From: Bacteroidales bacterium UBA1757 | GTDB taxonomy: Bacteria > Bacteroidota > Bacteroidia > Bacteroidales > UBA1402 | Reading direction: 5' to 3' | DNA: 6,343 bases | NCBI GenBank assembly: GCA_002315625.1 | Contig: DCHH01000117.1 | Coordinates: 37,429 to 43,771 of the forward strand | Position numbers and translations under genes: made by a program | Part shown: positions 1-6,056 of the stretch, piece after piece | How positions within the stretch are numbered: the first letter of the stretch is position 1 | How the letters are laid out: each line of letters begins with the position of its first letter | Notes under the pieces: generated by a model | What the model was told of the DNA's origin: nothing | Databases searched by the model: none | What the model saw: only the letters and a program-made list of their open reading frames with translations

Positions 1-534
1 AATTTGCGCTACAATCTTTGCCGTGTGGCTTTTGACCCGGAGACGGGAATGGTCGGAGACAGTGTCGAGACGATTATTGATGCAGCTACAATGGGCAAGA
101 GCATATCCTATCCGCGACCTTCGTATGATGGTCGTTTTGTGGTGTTTACGATGTCTGATTTCGGTACGTTCTCGATATGGCACCACGAGGCCGACCTTTG
201 GATTCTTGACCTTGCAACCGGAGAGAGCCGTCCGCTTACTGAATTGAATAGCGACGATACCGAAAGCTATCACAGTTTCAGTTCGAACAGCCGCTGGATG
301 GTGTTCTCATCCCGACGTGATGACGGGCAGTTCACCCGTCCCTACTTTTCCCATATCGCCGCTGACGGCACTGTGGGCAAGCCTTTTATGTTGCCACAGC
401 GTGACCCGATGAAGTTCTATGCTGAACGTTTCCTTTCATACAATGTACCGGAATTTGTGACCGGCCCGGTGAGGTTCAATTCCGTGAAAGCCAGAAAACT
501 TATTCATTCAAAGAGTCGTACTCCGTTCAAGTAA
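1..534 (+). CDS. PD40/TolB-like beta-propeller protein, C-terminal part (5' truncated)
   Basis: The reading frame is open from the first base and ends at TAA 532-534, so this is the last 177 residues of a larger protein; the TTG at position 4 is unlikely to be the real start. Two PD40/WD40-like blade signatures are visible: a SYPRPSYDGRFVVF stretch near residue 37 and a YHSFSSNSRWMVFSSRRDDG stretch near residue 90. Between them lies an ADLWILDLATGE strand-turn typical of TolB-type propellers. The tail (LPQRDPMKFY, then SYNVPEFVTGPV) resembles the ends of periplasmic or lipoprotein PD40 proteins of Bacteroidales. Any signal peptide or N-terminal domain lies outside the window. PD40 propellers usually mediate protein or glycan contacts in the envelope; no catalytic residues are evident, so no specific function is assigned. 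A separate promoter follows it, which suggests it is not co-transcribed with radC. Confidence 0.8.
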   Translation, partial: NLRYNLCRVAFDPETGMVGDSVETIIDAATMGKSISYPRPSYDGRFVVFTMSDFGTFSIWHHEADLWILDLATGESRPLTELNSDDTESYHSFSSNSRWMVFSSRRDDGQFTRPYFSHIAADGTVGKPFMLPQRDPMKFYAERFLSYNVPEFVTGPVRFNSVKARKLIHSKSRTPFK

Positions 535-562
535 ATCACTTTCATCAAAGTAAGGTGGATAT

Positions 563-592
563 TTTGAGTATGTAAAAAATATGTTACCTTTG
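563..592 (+). promoter_or_regulatory. Bacteroidetes-type sigma-ABfr promoter for radC
   Basis: A TTTG at 563-566 (-33 element) is followed after 18 bp by TACCTTTG at 585-592, an exact match to the Bacteroidetes -7 consensus TAnnTTTG. The spacing is close to the usual 19-21 bp. The expected transcription start lies near 599-602, giving a leader of only about 15-18 nt before radC. It sits in the 82-bp gap after the PD40 gene. The assignment rests on consensus match only. Confidence 0.65.
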
Positions 593-603
593 TCGTGAAT
601 TTT

Positions 604-625
604 ATATGAACGGAATATGAACGGA
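604..625 (+). repeat. Perfect 11-bp tandem duplication spanning the radC start codon
   Basis: The 11-mer ATATGAACGGA occurs twice without a gap, at 604-614 and 615-625. Each copy contains an ATG. The second ATG (617) is the radC start. The first (606) is out of frame and opens a four-codon ORF (Met-Asn-Gly-Ile) whose TGA at 618-620 overlaps the radC start as ATGA. It may be a neutral slippage duplication or a small translation-coupling element. Confidence 0.8.
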
Positions 626-1306
626 TTTACAATGCGGGAGTGGTCGGAGGCCGACCAACCGCGAGAAAAACTGATGCGAAGCGGGGCCAGCACGCTTAGT
701 GACGCAGAGTTGCTGGCTATTCTTCTAAGGTCTGGGACTGCAAGTGAAAGTGCCTTGGATGTGGCAAAACACATTATGGCCGAGGTCGGGAACAACTTGG
801 CGGTGTTGAACAAGATGAGTGCGCATGACATGATGCGGCGCTTCAAGGGAATTGGACTGGCCAAGTCGGCTTCCGTCTTGGCGGCCCTTGAACTTGGCAA
901 ACGTCGCCAGTTGTCGGAAATGCCTGCGCGTCCTCATCTGAACGACAGCCGGAAGATTTATGACTGGATGTTTCCGCGCTTGGCTGAAAAGAAGACAGAG
1001 GAGTGCTGGGCTTTGTTCCTAAATGCGAAGAACAGGCTTATCGGCGAGTCGTGCATCAGTCGTGGCGGGGTGAACAGTACGGCAGCCGACCCCCGTGTGG
1101 TGATGCGTGAGGCGGTTCAGCAATTGGCATCGGCCGTCATTATCTGCCACAATCACCCATCAGGCATTGTTGACCCAAGTCCTGAGGACAACCGGATGAC
1201 GTCGGCCATGTCCGTGGCTGCCAGGTCGTTGGGACTGGTTCTGGTCGATCACCTTATTGTATGTGACGGCAGCTACTATAGTTATGCCGACAACGGGAGA
1301 CTGTAA
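617..1306 (+). CDS. radC: RadC family JAMM/MPN-domain protein
   Basis: This 229-residue protein has the full RadC architecture and the usual family length. The N-terminus reads MREWSEADQPREKL, close to the conserved 'kxWxxxDRPREKL' opening. A helix-hairpin-helix segment (FKGIGLAKSASVLAALELG) spans about residues 76-94. The C-terminal JAMM domain carries HNHPSGIVDPSPED with H178, H180, S188 and D191, the HxHx7SxxD zinc motif, so the metal site is intact. E128 or E129 is the likely upstream acidic residue. RadC was once linked to DNA repair, but that role has been disputed and the biochemical function remains unclear; related proteins are common on mobile elements as well as in chromosomes. The start at 617 is favoured by the promoter position; ATG 632 (MREWSE) is an alternative. 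It is followed by 74 bp and a second putative promoter, so it may be monocistronic. Confidence 0.93.
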   Translation: MNGFTMREWSEADQPREKLMRSGASTLSDAELLAILLRSGTASESALDVAKHIMAEVGNNLAVLNKMSAHDMMRRFKGIGLAKSASVLAALELGKRRQLSEMPARPHLNDSRKIYDWMFPRLAEKKTEECWALFLNAKNRLIGESCISRGGVNSTAADPRVVMREAVQQLASAVIICHNHPSGIVDPSPEDNRMTSAMSVAARSLGLVLVDHLIVCDGSYYSYADNGRL

Positions 1307-1323
1307 CGGCTTGCCGGCTGGTG

Positions 1324-1355
1324 GTTGCATGAAAAAGGAAAATGCACTATCTTTA
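1324..1355 (+). promoter_or_regulatory. Putative Bacteroidetes-type promoter for the DUF59-lpxH-aro run
   Basis: TATCTTTA at 1348-1355 matches the -7 consensus TAnnTTTG except for the last base. A GTTG at 1324-1327 lies 20 bp upstream as a one-mismatch -33 element. The following ACGCC resembles the sequence often seen after such -7 boxes. If real, transcription starts near 1362, which rules out the in-frame ATG at 1342 and leaves 1372 or 1381 as start of the next gene. Both elements are imperfect. Confidence 0.4.
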
Positions 1356-1380
1356 CGCCTCGATAAAAGCAATGCTATCC

Positions 1381-1698
1381 ATGAACAATGATTTTCTGAA
1401 GATTGAGGAGGAAATCGTACGGATGCTCAGGACGGTTTATGACCCTGAGATACCTGTCAACATATACGATTTGGGACTTATCTACAAGGTGGATGTGAGT
1501 GACGAGGGGCACGTGTCGATTGACATGACGCTGACTGCCCCCACCTGCCCGCTGGCCGATTTCCTTCTGGAGGATGTCCAGCAGAAGGTTTCTTCTATTG
1601 AGGGGGTCAGCGGGGTCGAGGTCCAGCTGGTCTTTGAGCCGGAATGGAATCAGGAGATGATGTCCGAGGAGGCACGGCTTGAACTTAACCTGATGTGA
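1381..1698 (+). CDS. MIP18 family (DUF59) protein, probable iron-sulfur cluster assembly factor
   Basis: A 105-residue single-domain protein. It shows the two hallmark blocks of the MIP18/DUF59 (PaaD/SufT-like) family: VYDPEIPVNIYDLGLIY at residues 19-35 and MTLTAPTCPLAD at 49-60, with the conserved Cys56 that in relatives is implicated in Fe-S cluster maturation. The C-terminal PEWNQEMMSEEARLEL segment (87-102) is also typical of bacterial members. The likely role is cytosolic maturation or delivery of Fe-S clusters; the partner proteins cannot be named because no suf genes are in the window. In-frame ATGs also exist at 1342 and 1372. The 1381 start is chosen because the family domain begins a few residues later and 1342 lies before the putative -7 box. 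It precedes lpxH by 11 bp and is probably the first gene of the transcript. Confidence 0.85.
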   Translation: MNNDFLKIEEEIVRMLRTVYDPEIPVNIYDLGLIYKVDVSDEGHVSIDMTLTAPTCPLADFLLEDVQQKVSSIEGVSGVEVQLVFEPEWNQEMMSEEARLELNLM

Positions 1699-1709
1699 TA
1701 ACAAACGAC

Positions 1710-2468
1710 ATGTCCAAGAAAGTTTATTTTGTGGCGGATTCACATCTGGGGGCGCTTGACAGCGACTCGCTGGATAGGGAAAGGAAGCTTGTGCGCTTTC
1801 TCTCCTCCATTCAGGACGATTGCAGCGAACTCTATCTGATGGGCGACATGCTCGACTTCTGGTACGAGTACAAACATGTTGTGCCAAAGGGCTTTGTGCG
1901 CTTCCTGAGCAAACTGGCCGACTTCACCGATGCGGGTATTCCGGTCTATTGGTTTGCCGGCAACCACGACATGTGGATGTACGGCTATATGCAGAAGGAA
2001 CTGAACGTTCAGGTCATTGACAAACCTATTGTCAGGCAGTTAGGGGGAAAGCTCTTTTACATGGCTCACGGCGACGGCCTGGGCGACCCCTCCACCGGTG
2101 CTGCTTTCCTGCGCTGGATGTTCCATAGTCCTGTGCTGCGCTGGATGTATTCCAATATCTTTCCTCCGAATCTTGGCATGTGGATAGGGAAGAAATGGTC
2201 TCAGCACAGTTTTCTCAAGCGCAAGCGTGACGGCGAGGTTCGTTATCTTGGAGAGGAACAGGAGCACCTGATAGGCTATGCCAAAAGCTACATTGCATCT
2301 CATCAGTCTGAAATACCCGATTTCTTCATCTTCGGCCATCGCCATATTGTCCTCGATTTCCAGTTGGGATGCGGTTCGAGAGTGGTTATTCCGGGCGACT
2401 GGATAAAGGAATTCTCATACGCTGTCTTTGACGGGGAACATCTTGATATAGAGTATTATGATGGATGA
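1710..2468 (+). CDS. lpxH: UDP-2,3-diacylglucosamine diphosphatase (LpxH)
   Basis: A 252-residue calcineurin-like metallophosphoesterase. LpxH cleaves UDP-2,3-diacylglucosamine to lipid X and UMP at the cytoplasmic face of the inner membrane, an early committed stage of lipid A synthesis. All metal-binding motifs of the family are present in order: D10-x-H12, G45-D46-x-x-D49-F-W, G84-N85-H86-D87, H120-G-D-G and G209-H210-R-H212. The hydrophobic, Trp/Met-rich segment at about 133-165 corresponds to the insertion that binds the acyl chains in LpxH. ATG 1710 (MSKKVYFVADSHLG) is preferred; an in-frame GTG at 1695 overlaps the stop of the preceding gene and would add five residues. A generic UDP-sugar phosphoesterase cannot be fully excluded, but the DFW and HGDG signatures and the length favour LpxH. 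The 3' end overlaps the next gene by 8-11 bp. Confidence 0.85.
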   Translation: MSKKVYFVADSHLGALDSDSLDRERKLVRFLSSIQDDCSELYLMGDMLDFWYEYKHVVPKGFVRFLSKLADFTDAGIPVYWFAGNHDMWMYGYMQKELNVQVIDKPIVRQLGGKLFYMAHGDGLGDPSTGAAFLRWMFHSPVLRWMYSNIFPPNLGMWIGKKWSQHSFLKRKRDGEVRYLGEEQEHLIGYAKSYIASHQSEIPDFFIFGHRHIVLDFQLGCGSRVVIPGDWIKEFSYAVFDGEHLDIEYYDG

Positions 2469-3777
2469 ACTCGACGGCATCAGGCAGCAGCTGAACGACA
2501 TTGACCGCGAGATGGCCCGGCTTTTCGAGCGCCGCATGCAGCTCGGTGCCCGTGTGGCTGACTATAAGTATAGGCATAAATTACCCATACTTGATACATG
2601 CCGTCAGTTTGAGGTGCTGCAACGCAATAGTCAATTTCTCGCTGATGAATCAATAAAGGATTATTATGCTGATTTTCAGCAAAAAGTCATGGAACTGACC
2701 AGAGGGTATGAGGCGGATTTCATGCTAAAAACCACAGAAGACCACTCTTCAGAAGGGACGTTTCTGACTGTCCGACATTCTGAGCAGAGTTACGATGTGG
2801 TTATTGAGCGAGGGGCTTTGGCGCATATTGCTGACTACATTAACCTTGAACGTAAGGTGTTGGTAGTCAGCGATGACGGTGTTCCAACAGACTATTGGAA
2901 AAGAGTACTGGAACAAAGTGGGCAGGGATTCAGTCTTGTCTTTCCCGCCGGGGAAAAGAGCAAGGACATGCAGATGCTCAATGTCATCATTTCCCAGATG
3001 GTGCGCAGGGGGTTCACCCGTAGTGATGCCGTGGTGGCAGTCGGCGGTGGCGTGGTTGGCGATTTGGCCGGTTTTGCTGCCGCCACATATATGCGAGGCA
3101 TTGATTTCTACAATATTCCGACCACATTGCTTGCCCAGGTGGATGCTTCTATAGGGGGCAAGACTGCTGTCAATTTCGACGGAATTAAGAATGTGGTAGG
3201 TTCCTTCTATCAGCCAGCCAAGGTGATAATTGACACTAATACTTTAAGGACACTCGACAGGAGGCTTTTCCGCGAAGGACTGGTTGAGGCACTGAAGATG
3301 GCAGCCACTTTCAGCCGTCCGCTATTCGATAAAATAAGGGACTCGGAACATATTGAAGATGAAATAGATACAATAGTTGCTGAGGCTTTGAGGCTGAAAA
3401 AGCGGATAGTTGAGGAGGACCCTTACGAGCAGAAGCTCCGTCGGGTGCTGAACTTTGGCCATACTGTCGGACATGCCATTGAAACTGCTTCTGAGGGGGA
3501 GTATTGTCATGGCGAATGTGTGGGGATGGGGATGCTTTTCTTTTGCTCTTCAACGGTCAGGTCGGAAATTCAGGCGGTGCTGGAGAAATATGGACTGCCT
3601 ACACGCACAGACATATCTGCCGATGCGCTTATGAGTTTTGTCGGACATGACAAGAAGAGGTCGGGGGATAGTGTGAATGTGGTGTATGTCAACGAGATAG
3701 GAAAGTTTGAACTTAAAAGCATGCAAATGGCCTCAATTAAAGAGCTTATCTGTGCCAGACAGAATTGTTCGGAATAA
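2458..3777 (+). CDS. aroB: Chorismate mutase (AroQ class)-3-dehydroquinate synthase (AroB) fusion
   Basis: A 439-residue two-domain enzyme. Residues 1-88 are an AroQ-type helical chorismate mutase: LDGIRQQLNDIDREMARLFERR, K37, PILD46 and a final VMELTRGYE helix (77-85). R9, R25/R26, K37 and D46 align by eye with E. coli catalytic R11, R28, K39 and D48, but the E52 position is Gln50 and the Q88 position is Glu85. After a linker of about 15 residues, 104-439 form a near full-length DHQ synthase that converts DAHP to 3-dehydroquinate with NAD+ and a divalent metal. It has GEKSK (165-169), GGGVVGDLAGF (196-206), PTTLLAQVDASIGGKTAVN (221-239), metal ligands E277, H335 and H351, and NFGHTVGHAIE. 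The fusion joins the second step of the shikimate pathway to the first step beyond chorismate toward Phe/Tyr. ATGs at 2458 and 2461 both overlap the lpxH stop, indicating translational coupling. The frame is continuous; no frameshift explains the join. Confidence 0.92.
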   Translation: MMDELDGIRQQLNDIDREMARLFERRMQLGARVADYKYRHKLPILDTCRQFEVLQRNSQFLADESIKDYYADFQQKVMELTRGYEADFMLKTTEDHSSEGTFLTVRHSEQSYDVVIERGALAHIADYINLERKVLVVSDDGVPTDYWKRVLEQSGQGFSLVFPAGEKSKDMQMLNVIISQMVRRGFTRSDAVVAVGGGVVGDLAGFAAATYMRGIDFYNIPTTLLAQVDASIGGKTAVNFDGIKNVVGSFYQPAKVIIDTNTLRTLDRRLFREGLVEALKMAATFSRPLFDKIRDSEHIEDEIDTIVAEALRLKKRIVEEDPYEQKLRRVLNFGHTVGHAIETASEGEYCHGECVGMGMLFFCSSTVRSEIQAVLEKYGLPTRTDISADALMSFVGHDKKRSGDSVNVVYVNEIGKFELKSMQMASIKELICARQNCSE

Positions 3778-3779
3778 AT

Positions 3780-4796
3780 ATGGGTAACAGCATAGGTAAC
3801 AGTGTAGTACTGACCCTTTTCGGAGAGTCGCACGGAATGGAAATCGGGGCTGTCCTGGACGGTATGGCTCCAGGTATTGCTGTCAGTGAGGCGGAAATCG
3901 CCGCGTGGCTGTCGGAGCGCCGTCCTCAGGATGAAGTCGATACTGCCCGTCGTGAACCTGACAGATTCCGGGTGGTTAGCGGGGTGTTCAATGGATATAC
4001 GACTGGTGCACCAATCTGCATTCTGATACCTAACGAGGATGTGAAAAGCGGTGACTATGAGGCTTTTCACGGTCTGGCTCGTCCTTCGCATGCCGATTAC
4101 ACAGCCTATATGAAATATAAGGGATTTGAGGACTACAGGGGTGGAGGTCATTTCAGCGGCCGTATTACTGCAGGTATTGTGGCTGTTGGAGCCATCGCTC
4201 TTAAGGCGTTGAAAAATAAGGGGATAGATATTTCTACCAAACTGATTCGCTGCGGAGGTATCGAGGGTGATGAAAAGTGTATGCGTGAAGCCGTTTTGCA
4301 GGCAAAAGCGGAAAACGACTCGGTCGGTGGGGTGGTGCAGACTGTTGTGACCGGACTTCCTGCGGGCATCGGCAATCCTTGGTTTGACAGTGTTGAAGGG
4401 GCAATTTCAAAGGGCGTTTTTGCTATTGGAGGAGTGAAGGGCATTGAGTTCGGTGCCGGTTTCCAGATTGCTGACATGCGCGGCTCCGAGGCAAACGATT
4501 CCCTATATTATGATAATGGCAAGGTCCTGACTCGAACGAATAATAGCGGAGGGGTGAACGGTGGCATCACAAATGGAATGCCGGTGGTTTTCAATACTGC
4601 CATCAAACCTACTCCTTCGATAGGAAAAATTCAGCAAACGATTGATTTCCTGCACGAAACCGAGGCTGAACTAAAGCTTTCCGGACGGCACGACCCGGCC
4701 ATAGTACGACGGATTTGTCCGGTTATCACATCCATGACGGCCATCGTCCTTTGCGATTTGATTGCCCTGGAATATGGAACTGACTATTTGAGGTAA
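3780..4796 (+). CDS. aroC: Chorismate synthase, short variant
   Basis: A 338-residue chorismate synthase, which converts EPSP to chorismate using reduced FMN. Family blocks are clear: TLFGESHG (12-19, with conserved H18), SGVFNGYTTGAPI (67-79), RPSHADYT (101-108, conserved H104), RGGGHFSGR (120-128), a glycine-rich SGGVNGGITNGMP segment, and the C-terminal GRHDPAIVRR block. The sequence departs from the common bacterial type, which has RRRPGQ and GGGRSSARET; here these read RRPQDE and GGGHFSGRIT, a pattern I associate with clostridial AroC. The length is at the low end for the family. ATG 3780 is two bases after the aroB stop; an in-frame TTG at 3765 would overlap aroB and add five residues, but ATG gives the expected MGNSIGNSVVLTLFGESHG start. 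Position and substrate fit a shared transcript with the flanking aro genes. Confidence 0.95.
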   Translation: MGNSIGNSVVLTLFGESHGMEIGAVLDGMAPGIAVSEAEIAAWLSERRPQDEVDTARREPDRFRVVSGVFNGYTTGAPICILIPNEDVKSGDYEAFHGLARPSHADYTAYMKYKGFEDYRGGGHFSGRITAGIVAVGAIALKALKNKGIDISTKLIRCGGIEGDEKCMREAVLQAKAENDSVGGVVQTVVTGLPAGIGNPWFDSVEGAISKGVFAIGGVKGIEFGAGFQIADMRGSEANDSLYYDNGKVLTRTNNSGGVNGGITNGMPVVFNTAIKPTPSIGKIQQTIDFLHETEAELKLSGRHDPAIVRRICPVITSMTAIVLCDLIALEYGTDYLR

Positions 4797-4802
4797 ACCG
4801 TT

Positions 4803-6056
4803 ATGGAATACGGACTTATCGGCGAGCATCTTGGGCAGAGCTTCTCGAAGATTATCCACGAACGGATAGCTTTATACACTTACGAGCCGCATGAGGTGAC
4901 TCCTGAGGGCTTGGATGCTTTTTTGCGTGAACGCCGTTTTAGGGCTGTCAATGTGACAATTCCATACAAGCAGCGGGTTATCCCGTATCTTGATGGTGGA
5001 ATGGATGAGTCGGCTCGGAATGTCGGGGCTGTGAATGTGATAGTAAATCGTGACGGAAAGCTCTTTGGGGCTAATACCGATTATTACGGTTTTAGGGCGA
5101 TGGCCTCCCATGCGGGGATTGGTTTTCGTGGACGTAAGGTGTTGATATTGGGCACGGGAGGTGCCAGCAAGGCTGCAGCTGCTGCGGTGCGGGATGAAGG
5201 GGCTTCGGAAATTGTTTGCGCTGTGCGCCACAAGCCGTCCGATGGGGAGGTCTCGTATGAACAGCTTCGCAAAGGGTGTGATGCTCAGGTTCTTGTGAAT
5301 GCTACGCCGGTTGGTATGTATCCCGACAACGACGGGTGTCTTGTTGATTTGTCTTGTTTTCCTTGTTTGGAGGGGGTGCTGGACTGCGTTGCCAATCCTC
5401 TTAGAACCCGTTTGGTTGTTGAGGCTCTGCGACGTGGCATCCGTGCGGATGGTGGATTGTATATGCTTGTTGCACAGGCGGTGTATGCCATTGAATGGTT
5501 TCAGGACAAGGCATTTGCCGACCGGGAAAGGGTTATTGAAGAGGTTTATGGCTGGCTTGTCGGTCAAAAGACAAATATTGTCCTGACCGGTATGCCGTCG
5601 TCCGGAAAAAGCACTATCGGTGTCTGGCTTTCCGAGCATTTGGGTATGCCTTTTGTTGATACGGATGCATTGGCGGTCAAGCGGGCCGGAATGAGTATTG
5701 CCGACTTTGCCTCTCGCTATGGGGAACCTGCTTTCCGGCAGTTGGAACGGGAGGTTGTGGCTGAGGTGGCTTGTGCAGCCGGTCAGGTCATTGCTACCGG
5801 TGGAGGTGTGCCGATGAGTGATGAAAGCGTGCTTCGGCTTCGGCAGAACGGACGTATCATTTTTATTGACAGGCCGTTGAGCCAGCTTATGCCTACTGCT
5901 GACAGGCCGTTTTCAAATGATGTTGAGTCGCTGAAACGGCGCTATGAGGAGCGCTATGCCACATATCTTGCAACTGCCGATGCAGTTGTCAGCAATGACG
6001 GCACACTGGATGATGTACAGGAAAAGCTGAGCAAGTTGTTCTGTATTTCAGAATAA
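4803..6056 (+). CDS. aroE-aroK: Shikimate dehydrogenase-shikimate kinase fusion (AroE-AroK)
   Basis: A 417-residue bifunctional protein catalysing two consecutive steps, 3-dehydroshikimate to shikimate (NADPH) and shikimate to shikimate-3-phosphate (ATP). The AroE half (about 1-253) has the shikimate-binding GEHLGQSFSK (S13, S15), NVTIPYK with catalytic K56, GAVN78, NTD93, the Rossmann loop LGTGGASKAA (116-125), R142 in the predicted NADP-phosphate contact, NATPVGM (166-172) and GGLYMLVAQA with Q225. The AroK half (about 257-417) has the Walker A GMPSSGKST (263-271), D286-T-D288, R312 in FRQLE, the GGG at 333-335 and LID arginine R368. Both active sites look complete. There is hardly any linker. 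It begins 6 bp after aroC and its TAA shares one base with the aroA start. The LGQSFSK form of the AroE substrate loop resembles Firmicutes AroE-AroK fusions. Confidence 0.94.
   Translation: MEYGLIGEHLGQSFSKIIHERIALYTYEPHEVTPEGLDAFLRERRFRAVNVTIPYKQRVIPYLDGGMDESARNVGAVNVIVNRDGKLFGANTDYYGFRAMASHAGIGFRGRKVLILGTGGASKAAAAAVRDEGASEIVCAVRHKPSDGEVSYEQLRKGCDAQVLVNATPVGMYPDNDGCLVDLSCFPCLEGVLDCVANPLRTRLVVEALRRGIRADGGLYMLVAQAVYAIEWFQDKAFADRERVIEEVYGWLVGQKTNIVLTGMPSSGKSTIGVWLSEHLGMPFVDTDALAVKRAGMSIADFASRYGEPAFRQLEREVVAEVACAAGQVIATGGGVPMSDESVLRLRQNGRIIFIDRPLSQLMPTADRPFSNDVESLKRRYEERYATYLATADAVVSNDGTLDDVQEKLSKLFCISE

Noticed and set aside
538..551. Possible hairpin terminator ACTTT-CATC-AAAGT after the PD40 gene
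   Set aside because: The stem is only five mostly A/T pairs and no T-tract follows directly, so a terminator call is not supported.
1304..1320. GC-rich inverted sequence (CGGCTTGCCGGC) just after the radC stop
   Set aside because: The best stem is about four pairs with a two-base loop, and there is no T-run; not a convincing terminator.
1342..1380. Longer N-terminus of the DUF59 protein from ATG 1342
   Set aside because: The extra 13 residues are not family-like and the codons coincide with the putative -7 element; ATG 1381 gives a typical protein.
1375..1887. A 170-codon minus-strand open frame across DUF59 and lpxH
   Set aside because: It crosses the boundary of two well-supported genes on the opposite strand and has no family-like motifs.
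2418..2440. TGTCTTTG inside lpxH as an internal promoter for the aro genes
   Set aside because: The -7 match has a mismatch in the important TA and no TTTG-like -33 element lies at the right distance.
3570..4151. A 193-codon minus-strand open frame across the aroB-aroC junction
   Set aside because: Antisense to two confident enzymes; no domain features visible.
4872..5639. A 255-codon open frame on the minus strand
   Set aside because: It lies wholly antisense to the AroE-AroK gene, whose motifs are complete; the minus-strand translation shows no recognisable domain and is a by-product of codon bias.
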